Below, one piece after another: positions 33,575-46,762 of a DNA stretch of 64,000 bases. Origin of the DNA: Porodaedalea pini. Taxonomy: Eukaryota > Basidiomycota > Agaricomycetes > Hymenochaetales > Hymenochaetaceae. The notes below the pieces were generated by a model. It did no database searches, had not been told where the DNA came from, and saw nothing but the letters and a program-made list of their open reading frames with translations. The position numbers were made by a program, and so were the translations under genes. Location: assembly GCA_002794775.1 (NCBI GenBank), contig NBAY01000002.1:558001-622000 (forward strand), given 5' to 3'. Within the stretch, counting starts at the first letter, position 1; every line of letters begins with the position of its first letter.

Positions 33575-35020
33575 TTAGAAGCCGCCAGGAAGCGCCAACA
33601 CAGGATGCATGAACCCAGCGCGCCCTGCCTTTGGTAGATCCGCAGGCGCACTATGTCTCCTCCGGTGCTTCTCGTCCTCCGCACTCCACGTCTCTTCCCC
33701 CTTCTCCCCAACGCTTGCCTGCCCAACAGACACGGGCGGGGGGCACATCCTCCCATATGAAACGACTGTGCGCCTCCGGATCGCACTGAGCATATCACGC
33801 GCGGTCGAAGCACGTGAGTTGAGCGCATGTAGATTCGCCTCGGTGAGCTGCACGGGGCTCGTCGACTCCATGCGCGGTACGTGCGTTATCGTGATCTGCA
33901 GCGATGGCGGTGACGGCGAAAGCGGCGACATGGGTGCAGACGGGAGTGCATGCGTGCGCTGGCGGGGGCTCCGAGAGGGTGGGCCCGCTGGCGAGAGCGG
34001 TTCGAGCGGAAGGGGCGGGAGCGGCTTGGAAGTCGGTGGAGAGGGGGAGCGCGTTGGGAAACGGATGCGACCCGTGCATGCAAGGCGCGGCGGCGCCGGC
34101 TCCGCCGCAGTAACCTTCACCGTAGGTACTTCCAAAGGCGGTGGGCTCTGCCGCCGTGCGTTGAGGAAAGCAGGAAGCGGGGCACGTGGCCGCGCAGGAG
34201 CAGGCGAAACAGGTGCAGCATTAGTCTGCGCCGAGTAGCGCTCTGTGATCTGCTCCAGCGAAGGGACAGACGTTTTGCGTGCATGACCCTTGCGCTGAGG
34301 ACGTTCCGCCGTCGTCACGGTGATACTTGGCGTCCTAAGTGGTGGGGGAGCCGGGGCCCGCTCTTGTCGCTTAGGCAGACGGAAGTCGACTTGCTCTACC
34401 CACACTTTGCGCACGCCGCAGTTCTCTGAGTCCTGGTCGTCAAGACCAAGCTTTTCGAACAACGCAAGTGGCGAACAGAGTCCTGGCGACGGGAGCGAAT
34501 AGTGGAAGATCGCTGGAGACTCTGGCGGCGTCTTGGGAAGCGAGATAGCGGTGGGTGAGGGCGGTGCTCCAATCTTCGACAAGAACAGAGCGCGACGCTC
34601 GACTGAGACGCGCACACCAGCGAGAAAAACCAACCATAGTCAGTTTATAGCGCAATGTTGAAAATGAGGCAGGAACGAACACGTACCCTGCTTGGTCTTG
34701 TGCGCCTTCAGCGCCACCTCCTTCCGCAGATCCAGCTTCCGAGCGCCGGCAGCCGCACTGCGCTCTTTTGACGCGCGCAGGAGCGCCTGGAACTCCTCGT
34801 CCTTGAGGCCCTTCCCCTTTGGCTGTGCGTTCAGCGGGCGGCACGGCGAGAGTGACCAGCTCTGCACCGGCGGTGTAAGAAGCGCGGGCCTGTACGCGTC
34901 ATCCGAGTCCGGGGATGAGAAACCAGAGTTCATGGGCGTGAAAGGAGAGTAGGGCTCGGGCTGCGGCTCCTCCGGGGGCGCTGGCGAGATTTCAATTACG
35001 GGGACTGGGGAGGTCGACAT
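33575..35020 (-). CDS. Disordered conserved fungal protein
   Basis: Two exons, 35020-34687 and 34602-33575, join in phase (intron donor GTACGT, acceptor TCTCAG) to 453 residues. The start MSTSPVPVIEISPAPPEEP is the first ATG. Residues ~75-115 form the only charged helical segment (LKDEEFQALLRASKERSAAA, then RKLDLRKEVALKAHKTKQ, continuing VERRALFLSKIG), with a likely coiled coil. After that come FHYSLPSPGLCSPLALFEKLG and HARKTSVPSLEQITERYSAQ, then long Pro/Ser/Arg-rich stretches. Short conserved motifs in an otherwise disordered chain suggest a regulatory or scaffold protein. I do not recognise a named family. The high GC of the plus strand here makes long antisense frames, which I discount. 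Confidence 0.75.
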
Positions 35021-35877
35021 TGCTGCTCCGCAAAAGTAGAGCAGAGATATAGCAGCTGCGTATCACTGTCGGTCGCGAGGGAGATAGGACAATACAATAG
35101 ACTCGGAGAACAAGGGGCGCCCAGCACCAGTGTGCGATCGGTCGAAATAGACGTGTGAGTGCGCGGTCGCTCGCGTTTGTCTGTTGAAGATGATAGCCTG
35201 TCGAGTCGATGTATATATATATATATATCGCTGCGAGATAGCAAGTCTAAAGAGAAAAGCAAGAAGAAAGCAAGTAGGACTAGCCAGACAGGGTGAAGAA
35301 AAGAAACAGGAAAGAGGAAGGGGAAAAGAGTGGAAGGGTGGGTGAGTGAATGCAAAAGGGGGTAGAAAAGTTGGTGGCGAAGCGGACAAGGACTTTAGTA
35401 CGAAAGCAGGGTGCGGGCTCGGCAGTGCGTGTAGGCTGCGGAGACGACCGTGTTAGAGCTCGCTACCATCACACAGTGCAAAGACATGTACGTGTAGAAG
35501 ACAACCGGTTGCGTGCTGGCCAGCGTACGAGGGCATCGTTGCCATACTTGGCACGTAACGTATCACCCACCGTAACACTCCAACAACCTCCTCTCATTCA
35601 CGTCCACCTCACCTCTCTTCAATTTAGCCCTCACATTTCAGGCATTTATCAGCTTTGAATACATAGAAGTTTCCGCTTCTCATATATCTCTTGACTGACA
35701 TGGATCTTCAATCCAACGTACGCTTACTCAAACCGATCATCGACCGTAGCAACAATTCATTATATGGCCCACCCTGTAGATACGTTTTATCACGGAACCG
35801 CTGCTGCGTCCGCTTGCCTTGCCCCGAGTTTTGCGCATTAATTCTAATGCATATGTGTTGTCGTCATATCGCACTTT
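35021..35877. other. Intergenic, promoter of disordered-protein gene
   Basis: About 0.86 kb. It includes a (TA) microsatellite at 35212-35228 and a purine-rich stretch at 35240-35350. It probably holds the promoter of the upstream gene and the 3' UTR of LYS1. No gene recognised. Confidence 0.4.
35212..35228. repeat. TA dinucleotide microsatellite
   Basis: Seventeen bases of alternating T and A between GTCGATG and CGCTGCG. Simple repeat, likely length-variable between strains. Confidence 0.95.
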
Positions 35878-37292
<1,415 letters not shown>

Positions 37293-38441
37293 GTCTAGAA
37301 TCTTTTTCTATGTGATCTAAGTCCGGTAGGAGTGTGTGCCGCCACAGAACAAGCTGTTGAAAAGTGGATGTATGCGCGTCAGAGTCATGGTGACTCGACC
37401 TTGTAAAGAAAAAATTAGCAGCCGTGAGCCTCATTTACCAAATCAAGCCGACGTAAACAAGGTTAGTGTTACTTTTAGCTCAAGCCACCGGGCCATCACC
37501 GCAACGCTTGCTCTCACCTCGACGACGATGAGAACGATGCACAAAATCAATCTGCATGCGTTCACCCATGCCCATCCCCCATGCTCACTTCCGGCGCGGG
37601 TTCTGTCTCCCAGCAACGTTCTGAGAGTATGGATACGAATTTCATTTCATCTCAAGTATAAATACTCGAATTCTATGCACTTCCTTCCGAAATCTCGTAA
37701 CACGTTTCTGATTCTGTATCGCCGCCCATCATCTGATGCAGCTGACTACGGTGCATCTCCTGGGATTCGGCTGTTGTGGGTCTGATTCAACTCTTCACAT
37801 TCGCGGGTCTTTGTACATCTCTTGTGCAAAGCTCGAAACCTGGGACCCTGGGTCTTGGATACTATGCAGTTCAGATGCGCCGCTATACACCCACCCCTAT
37901 GCCTGTCTTCGAAGGCCGTATCAACAGACAGATTCTATGGTGCGAGGCAACTATATGGGAGGTAGGTGCTTGCAAGTTCTTTCCCGAGATTACCGGTTGG
38001 CGAGAGCACGCGATTTGATGCTCTCTAATGGAGCTGCTTTTAATTTATTCGCCCTCATGGTCGACATGGGCTCGGAAATGGACGGGAAAAGCCAAATGTC
38101 TGGTATTCGCATCAAAAGAGACATGAAAGCAACGTGAATAGCATTGGCAAGAACGCGTGTCTTAAGATTTACAGTGCGTTGCCCCAATCATTAAGGCTGA
38201 TGTCCTCGATATTAAGCATTCATCTTCCAATTCATTCATGCGTCACTTGCTGAAAATTATAACATCAATCTACAGATGGAGCATCCTCTTTCGACCAAAT
38301 TCGAGTAGACTTTGGCGCATTTGTACGGCACACATTTTGATTCTGCCAAGACAAAGAGATCGCTTTGAGAAGTTCATCCTCATATGTAAACGTATTTAAC
38401 ATTTTAATTCGCCGAAGCCATGGTTTCATCGCTTAGGCAAT
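37293..38441. other. Intergenic, no gene recognised
   Basis: About 1.15 kb upstream of LYS1 and downstream of the dioxygenase gene. Plus-strand frames at 37736-38137 and 37776-38018 overlap in different frames and lack a domain. A TATAAATA-like motif occurs at about 37655. I cannot support a gene, but a small secreted protein is not excluded. Confidence 0.35.
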
Positions 38442-39999
38442 TTACTTCTTCTGCAGACCCAGAGCGTCTCGACGAGACTTGCTACTCGGGTCGAAATACG
38501 GCTTCTCTCCCTGTTCGCGAATGAGTCAACAAGGCAGCTTCCACTGATAGATTAGCCGAAGAAGTGTGACGTACAAGAGAAACGACACGATCACCGACAC
38601 GTCTCTCCAAGCCGTAGTCGAAGGTAGCCGCATGGTAGTTCGACCTGTTGTCCCAGATCGCGACGGAGTTCTGGAGGGGTTTTGTCAGACCATACTCGCA
38701 ATCCAGGTCATATACAAAGTATACATGCCTTCTCCCACTTGAAGCGTACTTGCAGATCATGGTTGTATGCTACCAGGTCGAACAGGTGCCTTGTATACGC
38801 GTCAGGCATGAACAAGCTAGCAGAAATCTTCATTTGAGGCTCACTTGAGGATAATGTCCGACTCATCCTTAGTTACCCCGACGATGCGCTTCGTGAAGTT
38901 CTGGTTGACAAACACGGACTTCCATCCGGTTACAGGATTGGTCCTGTACGAAATTCACATGAATCAAGTACATTCGAGATACATGCGACGAAAGAGCTAG
39001 ACGCACCTGATAACAGGATGGACGGCTTCCAAATGGGTGCCGACGTTTCCGGGAGAACCGCGCTCACCTACACTGGTCAGAAAATATGCACAAGAAAGGA
39101 ACAAGGCCCACTTACCATCGCGAAGCTTAATATTTTCACCTTCAGCTATGAGCTGGAAAAACCGTGCCTCATGGACAGCTTCCAGAGTCTCCAAGTATCT
39201 CGCAAAGGAGGGAGAAAGGCGGTCATAAACTTCGTATCCACTGTCATATTAATTAGCCTGGAATGCTCGGAAGTCGGGATAATGATTTCTGCGTACGAGG
39301 CCCATAGCGTATCTCCACCGGTGACTTGTCCATTAATAGTAGGGAGCGTATGGATCTTCAGAATGGCATAGTCAGACGGCACAGACTCAAATGTGATGTC
39401 CGCATGCCATTCCTTGCTGTAAATTTCATTTGGCGCCCCTCATCTTGCACAGTTCAGTTTGAGCATACATACGAGCCGAACTTCGTCCTGTCTACTTGTA
39501 TCCGGTTGAACGTGCGTCGTCTGTCCGAAGTGATGACACTAATCTCGTCGCCAAGCTCAGAGGTGGCCACCGTCGTAGGGTGTACATGCAGCTTGGATGA
39601 TTCCGGCTTTCCAGACAATTCGCCCAGTTTCGTCCCAAGGAGCTTCTGCTCGTCAATTGTGATTTCCTGGTCGCGGAAAAAGACTACTCCACGCTGGGAG
39701 ACTGGAAGAGATCGTTAAAAAGTGTATGTAGGTATAAAGAAAGATTTTTAGAACATACCGAGTATGGCAAGATCCTTAACAAGCTCGTCCGCGTTGGGTG
39801 CCTTGAGCAAATCTGCCAACTGGATGCCCCGTTCGAACTCCGTGCCGATGATAGGCGTGGCATCCGTTCTCTTGAAAGCGTCCAGAGAATGGCCTAGCTT
39901 CAGGGGCAGGGGCGAACCAGTGAGCTTCAGCGAGGCGATCTTCTGCTCGACCTGCTCCGTCTCAGGAAGGGTGAGCTGAGTCTTAGTGAGTACAGACAT
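38442..39999 (-). CDS. TauD/TfdA-family 2-oxoglutarate dioxygenase
   Basis: About eight exons on the minus strand from MSVLTKTQLTLPETEQ (ATG 39999) to DALGLQKK (stop 38442). Blocks match fungal alpha-ketoglutarate-dependent taurine/sulfonate dioxygenases: ADELVKDLAIL joined to VSQRGVVFFRDQEITIDEQK, KLGELSGKPESSKLHVHP, the Fe-binding H-x-D in EWHADITFE, PSDYAILKIHTLP, GGDTLWASYAE, THLEAVHPVIR, WKSVFVNQNFTKRI, HLFDLVAYNHDLQVRFKW, NSVAIWDNRSNYHAATFDY with the distal His, and GDRVVSL with the nearby oxoglutarate-binding Arg (RRVGDR). The enzyme likely oxidises a sulfonate or related small acid. The intron at 38728-38671 begins GC rather than GT, the only phase-consistent solution. Confidence 0.87.
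38671..38728 (-). other. GC-AG intron in dioxygenase gene
   Basis: On the minus strand the exon ends VRFKWEK (…GAGAAG) and the intron begins GCATGT and ends CCTCCAG, 58 nt, before NSVAIWDN. No GT donor nearby keeps the frame. GC-AG introns are a known minor class; a T-to-C base error is the alternative. Confidence 0.65.
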
Positions 40000-41047
40000 G
40001 GCTAGAGCTTGATAAGGCTAAATCGTCCGATGTAGAAAGAAGGAGGGTCGGGAGAGCGAGGACATCGCCAGTCCACCTTTAAGCGTTCAAGAGTCGGATG
40101 AGCAGTATGAAGCCGACTATGGCGCCATAGATAAACACGATTCCCCTAGATCATATGTTCACGTTCAGCTTTATCGCCAGCTGAGCTCGAAGACGACGAG
40201 TGTATGTTCTGCCGGTCCGCTCAGCCATACAGTCAATAGATTGTCGGCGACATTGCGTGCTTTCGCGTCAGTCGAGGTATAACTGCATATTTCAGCATAG
40301 TCTCGCAAAAGAAGAAATTTTGAGGGTGATAATCCTTCGGCCATTGTCACTTGTATTGTCGAAAGTGTTTTGGCGTCGCGGGCCAAGAGATCAAAGTCCA
40401 ACTGTCGACAAAGTCGTCGACACACGCGAGGTTTCGAATGTTAGTAGCAGAGGCCCAGAATGGCAAGCAATCAAAGTTTCCAACACCGACGAACTCCGAT
40501 CATTTTGGTGGCGTCGAGTTCGAAACCATTTGAACATGCATATATGCTTCGGGAAATAAATTCTTGAGTCTCAAGGGGAAGAGGCCTTGACGTGTTTCAG
40601 GTTGCAGGTATGTAGGCCACTGATCGGTTTGACGTGTCTCCTTCTGATTTGACCAGCATTTGTCAAAAGTTATCGAGGATCCTTTGGGCAGGATAGCCGG
40701 TTACAGTCGAACCGCCGAATGGCTATTCCGCGGAACAAGACACTAATTGCGCTCTACGTAGTCTCCAATGCCAGTCGCGATAGTGGTGTCGCCTGGTTGT
40801 TGTTAGGTGCCTTACGGAGATTGCTAAGAATGCGACCTTGGCCAAGTGTAAGCAGGAACAGCTCGGATCCAATCCTTCGAGCAGACATGAGCTGTATAGC
40901 ACAATTTAAAAAAAAGTCGAAGAATACAGAAAAATGAGTAAAAAGGTGGGTTGCTAGTTTCTTTATATGCTATGGTCCACGATACACAAGTAACGCCGTA
41001 CAGGAATAATCATACAAATTACAAAAGAAAAAAGGTTCATGCGCTGG
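40000..41047. other. Intergenic with possible gene remnant
   Basis: About 1 kb between the dioxygenase start and the end of Ies1-like copy 2. A minus-strand frame at 40425-40171 (LDFDLLARDAKTLSTIQV, then LRDYAEICSYTSTDAK) and an adjacent frame (PFWASATNIRNLAC, then VDDFVDSW) look like decayed coding sequence, perhaps of an F-box/LRR protein, but stops separate them. I cannot define a gene. Confidence 0.3.
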
Positions 41048-42870
41048 TTAGTCCGTTGGTTCGTTATGATGTTCATTTGATGCATTAGATCGTCTCTTTG
41101 TCTTAGGGTAAGGATGCCATCTGGTGCGTGCCGAGTCCCGACGCTCGTTCGGGCTGTGCCTTGGGCTGATAGGCTGAGGCGTCGGTGATTTTCCACGTAG
41201 GCGTTTGAGAACGCGCAGTCGTCGGTCTGATTTGTCCGGACGAATTCGAATAAAGTAAATTCCAAAGGCGACGGAACTACAGGAGAAACGGCACACACCA
41301 TAATCGAGTCGTACATGTTCGTCGTACTCTTCGTCTGACCCAGCTAAAGGGTCCGACGTGGAAACGATGTGGAAAGCATCTTGAAAAAAGAAAAAAAACT
41401 TTAGTGCCTGTTTCTCGAAGGCAGTGTTCGGCAACTCACGCTCAAACATAGTTCTCTGACGCGGTTGGGGTCGCTTCAAGGAGCTTTCGGGGGCAGGTTG
41501 AAGATAAGGCGAATGTCCTGTGCTTAAAACATTAGAGCGAAGGGGCGTAGACCGAAGAGAGACGTGCTAACGCGAGGCGCTCGGAACTGATTCACATTCC
41601 GGGGATAGCTGAGGTGCGTAGTGCCTGAAACTGCTCTCCGTGTCTTCACTTCTGTAAATTTGCCGCGGTGCTCGTGGGCGTCTGGTGGTAGGGGCGAGCT
41701 CCAACACTACCGTAATGCAATGTATCATCAGTACGCAACACAGCAAGGTGTATCATATATATTAACATGAAAGAAGGGCACACCTTGCGAAGATGTGAAC
41801 TCGCTTCTATTTCGCCTCTCAGCCTCGCTCGTCTTCACCAGCCTCTGCAAGAATGACGTCCTGAGCGCGCACATCTTACTGCCCCATTCGATCTCCTCCG
41901 TTGGATCTACGTTCTCGCCGCGATTCCGCATCTCTTCTGACGACAGGCGTGGTAACGACGGCACCTTACCGGGATTCTCGCTCGAATAATCGTCCGCGAA
42001 CGGATTTGTGGTCGGTCCGCCACTCGGGGAGGACGTCGGGTCTTCCAGATAGTGATAGACGAGCCACAGGAAGGCACGGGCACGGCTGGGAGAAGGGATG
42101 TTGACGGGCATGAATAAATCTAGAAAATCCAGCGGTGGATCGAAATGTGTTCGTGCTAGGAGCTGATGAAACCAACTCGCATGGTCAGAGCGACATACCA
42201 GATATGAGTGCGGGTATTGTTCACCGTCGTCTGATTGGCCATAATGAAAATTAAATTAACGATGCTGGTGGGTGGCCTCACACCGATCCTCTATCATTGC
42301 TTTAGCGCGCACAAAAATATGAAATAGGCAGATGTGCCATACAAGCTTCTCCAGCACGGCGGCTAGAGATGTGGGAGGTAAATCTCGTTCCGAAGGCAAC
42401 AACGCCGCCTTCAAGCAGTTTTTTATTCGGGGGGCATCCTGCAGATTTCCGTCGGTCTTTTGCAGTGAAGGCACTGGGTGGTACGTCCGCAATGCCGTTC
42501 GCATCTCAGGAAAAACTGTTTAGTCCTCGTGAGACTGGTTCACTAAATTGCAAAACAAAAGGACACCACGCACAGGCCATCGTCGTATTTATTCTACCGA
42601 CATTTGCGAGCAGCGATATCTTACCCAGCTCTGCCGCGAACGCAGGGGTGTCCTTCATCTTGTCCTTGAGTACCTTGGAGCACTTGTTCGATTGATAAAG
42701 GGCGTTGATATAGAGCTCGCTGAAACACAATTTCTTCGATGCGTTTCCAGGTCTCTGATCAGTGAAAACTCTGGCCGTGTCCAAGAAAATACAGTCCAAC
42801 AGGTCGAACTGAATGTCTTGCCGAGTGAGCATTTCTGCGTCATTTTTTTTGATCGGCAGGATTTTCTTGA
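41048..42870 (-). CDS. Ies1-like protein, divergent copy 2
   Basis: A minus-strand paralogue of the 12.7-kb gene with the same exon order. Blocks: LKKILPIKKNDAEMLTRQDI then QFDLLDCIFLDTARVFTD, LLANVGRINTTMA, RTALRTYHPVPSLQKTDGNL, DAPRIKNCLKAALLP, DLFMPVNIPSPSRARAFLW, NPFADDYSSENPG, ENVDPTEEIEWGSKM, a Pro/Arg exon ending RQRTMFE, DAFHIVSTSDPLAGSDEEYD with EHVRLDY, and RRLRVLKRLRGKSPTPQP, stop at 41048. Two weak points: the exon that holds VVNLLFVLT in copy 1 is reduced here to about 41 nt (TTVNNTRTHI) and its phase does not match the next exon, and no first exon with an ATG could be fixed (first ATG in frame is in AEMLTRQ). So this copy may be a diverged functional gene or a decaying duplicate. 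Confidence 0.72.
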
Positions 42871-44721
42871 GACTAAATTGCGTATTACTGTATAAAAAGA
42901 TAATTAATTATTAGACATTGCGCATTTCGTTCGAAGCAGGGAAAAAAGGAGTAACTCGCCTTGACTCCTGCTCTCTTCCTTGCACTCTCTGAAAGGGGAA
43001 CAAGTCAGAGGATGTGCTGGAGGTCATGAAGGTAGGAGAGACAGAGGCCTGTACACCACGAGGCGAGAAGACTCTAGTAAGATACACGAGGCTCCAGTGC
43101 TGCACTCAGTTCCATCAAGGTCGCGTAATGGTTTCTTTTTGGGGCGCTTAAAGGACACACTCTGCCTACAATTCAGGAATGAGAATAGACTCAAGAGGGA
43201 TACGGGGAACATGATCTTAGGCGTCGAAATACGCGTTTTGAGGATCTTCCTGGCGTCACGGTCGGTGAGAAGTGCTGAGTGGGCGTTGCTATTCCTAATA
43301 TGGCAACTACTCTCATTACAGCAAGGTCCCACGGCAAAAATGATCTGCACTCGTTTTCCTCGCGCCTCATAGGAGCCTGTTCAGCTTCAATAGTCGTTCT
43401 CCAGCCTTCTGGCATACACATCTAACTTGCTACTTCCATCACAACCTCGAAGTCAGTCAGAGTCGGCGTCTTTTGCCTCGCGCGCGAAGCAGACTCGCCG
43501 TACTTATACGATGGTGGGCATATCTCGGTTCTCCTCGGTATATCGGATCTGTTTGCACGTTGCCTCCGTGCGCCGTATGGTAAACTTAGAGTACCAAGAA
43601 ACCATTTCAAGCTGGTTGCATCACGAAATACAGGTACATTCTATTCAATCATCAAGCGAAGACAGCCGAGATACATGTGGCTGAGGTATGTTATCTGGTC
43701 ATGGGAGCATCCTCTTATGAGCGTATGAGCGTCTGATACTACTACGCGAGCGCACTACCTCCACGAATCCAGTTCGCCGTCTTTGTTTTATGTTTTCTTA
43801 TTTTCGGACTAACGGTAATTGGACTCGGTTCCTTTTAGCTTCTCACCTCTGCTCAGATCTTGTATCCCAGACAATTAGACTGGAGATTTAGCCTTTCCGG
43901 AGGCTATTTTTTACATTCAAGCGAATTAACTTGTATATTCAAAAGAGACTCGAGTGCCTCTGTTTCATCTCACCTGGGCTGTGCCCGCTTCTGTCCGCTG
44001 AGGACGGGCGAACCTGGGTTACTGTCACCAATCCCTGCGCCTTTTCTCGCTTCCCGATCATACCTGTGACTTACAGCAAAGGCCAACCGGAATATCCTAA
44101 CGAAGGAGATCAGGTCCGTGAGCTGTGAAGGGCGATGTCAAGTTCGTACCAAAAACATTGAATGTCGTATCTTCCTCTCTTTGCATCCGGTGCCACTTGA
44201 TTGTTTTCTGCAGTCGTCCTCCTGGTCCCCGTTTCCAAGAGATCAGCATACTCTCTCTTTTCGGTTCTGTGCATTGAAGCTATGCCGAAATCCCTTTGTT
44301 TTCTCTTCCGTCCATCAATCTACGGAGTTCTCTTTTAGCGTAAAATATCCTCTTCTCCAATCTATCAGTGGCGCTATTAATATTGTTTACTGTGGCTAAG
44401 TTCATATGCACCGGAGTTGCAACCGAAATTGGCGCCCACATCTTCTCAGGCGCTACTGAGAGCTGTCAGCCCTCAGGCTATTGCCCGTTATGAACGTCAG
44501 CTAAAAACGTGCTTGTGGGGTCTATTCGATTCCAGGACATCGACGTTTTTCCCAGGCATGCATATTATGATGGTACATGTTCAAGATATCACTTCTAAGT
44601 CTACTTGTGAACTCATCAAAAACTGCTTTCACATCCCTCCACTGTACTCTGAAAAAGCGCAGTGTTCAAGACAGGGCGGCATGCTTTGGCTCTTAGCCTC
44701 ACAAACAAAGTAATAGTACTA
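42871..44721. other. Gene-poor region
   Basis: About 1.85 kb. Frames on both strands (43024-43350 minus, 42980-43372 plus, 43422-43610 minus) overlap and show no family resemblance. Part near 42.9-43.6 kb may contain the missing 5' end of Ies1-like copy 2; 43.7-44.7 kb is pyrimidine-rich on the plus strand and looks non-coding. A small inverted-repeat element bounds it on the right. Confidence 0.35.
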
Positions 44722-44860
44722 GGGCCTGCTCGGCTGCATCCGTTAGCTAAAAATTTGGCGGGGAAAAGTTGGCTAATGGCCCGTTTAGCTAATAGCTCCC
44801 TGCCAATTTGAATCTTCCCACCAGTCAAAAGTTAGCTAACCGGTTCAGCCGAGCAGGGCC
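44722..44860. mobile_element. Small inverted-repeat transposable element (MITE)
   Basis: A 139-bp element with near-perfect terminal inverted repeats: GGGCCTGCTCGGCTG at the left and the complement of GGCCCTGCTCGGCTG at the right (one mismatch). TA lies directly outside each end; because the flanks read CTAG on both sides the target-site duplication could be TA or CTAG. The motif TTAGCTAA or a close variant occurs several times inside (near 44743, 44776, 44799 and 44833). There is no coding capacity. Features fit a non-autonomous DNA transposon, perhaps Tc1/mariner-like given the TA. Confidence 0.8.
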
Positions 44861-44862
44861 TA

Positions 44863-45083
44863 GCTATGAATGCATGATGGCATCAATTGCCTTGCAGCTC
44901 ACAGTATTTCCCGCATGATCTCTGACTGGGAGGCATACTAAGCAAACGACCGAATATAGGTACACATAGAGCTACATTTGTGGATAGCAGAGCTGTTTTG
45001 AACGAAGGTAAAAATAAGCCGCCAGTGCGGCCTGGGCAGACTGGCAATCCGAAGTTGCTTGTAAATGGAAAAGAACGCCCAGT
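44863..45083. other. Intergenic flank of MITE
   Basis: About 0.2 kb between the MITE and the stop of the GHITM-like gene. Probably 3' UTR. Nothing recognised. Confidence 0.4.
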
Positions 45084-46512
45084 CTACTTCCTTCTGTTCT
45101 GCTGCATCGTGAGAATCTGGACAATGCGAATGCTATAGAGTTTCTCTCAGAATCCGTCTCAGGTATTGCTGAAGGAAGAGGAACTCACAAAATGTTGATA
45201 AAGTCTAGCTCCAAGGCAATAGACTCTCTCATGGGGTCGCGCGGGATTGCGCCTTGCTCTGCCATACGCGCATGAGCAAGAATCTTCTGAGTGCTGGAAA
45301 AAAGAAAACGCGTGAGTCCAGAGCGTACAATGACCGAACATTACATGGTAGCACTCACTCGAAGAGCACGAAGCCGCCGAAGACAGCAAGGCCTCCGTAC
45401 AGCGAGATCGCCTCTGCAACGGCAAGACCACGCACACCGAGCGGGAGCGCAAGCGGGGCGAGTGAGGAGAGTGCAACCACCGTCACGCCAGCCAGGAGAG
45501 GTCCACCCATGTATAAGTATTTGTCATTCCTTGAGCAGAGGAAATAATGAGATGTGAGAGCACGTATATAAATAAATTGGATCTTACGATGCAGTTGCGC
45601 CAATGTAGGATAGAGAACCCAACACGCCTGCGGTATACAAAGCAGCGCGAGAAAGAATGGCTGGGTTCAAGAAGAAAAGAGGACTGAGCGTCGCTGCTTG
45701 GCAAGCATTAAACCCCTGAGAGTGATCTGAGATGGGGGACTCTTGGCATTACAATCATTCGAAGTACTCACGAGCCAGAAAAGGTGCTTCTGAACAGTGT
45801 TCTCAGGCGCGGTGTAATAAACGCCCATCATAGAACCAATGCTACCACTAAAGAAACGCCGTTAGTTACGGAGGCGATGGCAAACGCTCTGATGTTCTTA
45901 ACATACACCAAACTGACACCAAGTACAACCCCTTGTGATAGAGTAAGCTTCTTGTTATAGGGAACAGAAGCTGATAACTTTTACTTACAAGGATTGGCCG
46001 ACATCACACGGAAGGCGAAGCCGTTCTTGAACATCATGCGCGCAGCAACTGCAGTAATAGCCAGTCCGCCTCCCGTATACTTGAAACTCTCGTTGAGATA
46101 CGATTTCTCGACCGCCGACAGCGCATCCCGGGTTTCTCTGTTGAAGACAGCATTGACAGCTACGACCGTACCAGCAACAGCGGCCTAGATGATGATTCAG
46201 CTATGCACCCTCTTGATCGTGCATAAAAGTACGTACGGCTGTAATACCAAAGCGCTTCCATGCATCTGCCTGCGATGGCCGCGAAACAACCGCGCTCTCA
46301 GTAGAGATTGAGCGCCGGAGAGATTGAAGGATAGGCGAGTTCGTGAACGCGGTCTTGCCCTGGGGCGCCTTCAATGAGCTCGCCAGCAGACCGGAGCGGA
46401 AGAACGCATTTGCATTGGATGACGCCTTGCTGTGGAAGCCATTTATCCGCAGCGCTGCCGCCGAAAAGGCTGGTGTTGGTCGAAGAGCAGAGAGCAATCG
46501 TGTTTGCAGCAT
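45084..46512 (-). CDS. GHITM: GHITM/TMBIM5-like mitochondrial Bax-inhibitor family protein
   Basis: About seven exons on the minus strand. The N-terminus MLQTRLLSALRPTPAFS (ATG 46512) is Arg/Ser-rich without acids, as expected for a mitochondrial presequence. It continues QADAWKRFGITAV, AAVAGTVVAVNAVFNRETRD, YLNESFKYTGGGLAITAVAA, VVLGVSLV, GSIGSMMGVYYTAPENTVQK, HLFWLGFNACQAATLSPLFF, AALYTAGVLGSLSYIGATAS, NDKYLYMGGPLLAGVTVVAL, and SLYGGLAVFGGFVLFDTQKI, ending RESIALELDFINIF joined to IRIVQILTMQQNRRK (stop 45084). Multiple hydrophobic helices plus the FDTQKI and D-x-INIF-IRIVQIL motifs are typical of the Bax-inhibitor-1 superfamily, GHITM (MICS1) branch, an inner-membrane protein tied to cristae shape and cation exchange. 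Confidence 0.88.
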
Positions 46513-46762
46513 TTGTTCCTCGTTGTTTGCGACAACTCAAGCCAAGAGTGCTCGCGATCGATTATAAAAGCCTCGAGGATGATGACGACGTCGTCCGGCT
46601 TTCGGCACACATCTAGACAATTCCATGACAAACCATAGATGAGTCATCCTTTATACAGGTAATTACTATGCAGCTAAAGTACGACATGCCGTATAGTGAT
46701 ACAGAGATAATATATTATCAGATCCATGGCCCATAGAGTGGAGAAAGCGCTAGTATGTGCTA
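46513..46762. other. Short intergenic region
   Basis: 250 bp between co-directional minus-strand genes: GHITM promoter and TBL1-like 3' UTR. No further feature recognised. Confidence 0.4.

Noticed and set aside
33609..34238. Long plus-strand frame of 209 codons
   Set aside because: It lies opposite the disordered-protein gene and is Gly/Arg-rich from the complement of Pro/Ser codons. No domain.
37336..38140. Overlapping plus-strand frames upstream of LYS1
   Set aside because: They lie in different frames, lack a domain and have no convincing introns.
40171..40560. Possible gene fragment upstream of Ies1-like copy 2
   Set aside because: Coding-like texture in two frames separated by stops, with no start, splice sites or clear family. 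Noted only within the intergenic entry.
42900..43700. Frames that might be the N-terminal part of Ies1-like copy 2
   Set aside because: I could not join them in phase to the first clear exon, and copy 1 has a short N-terminus.
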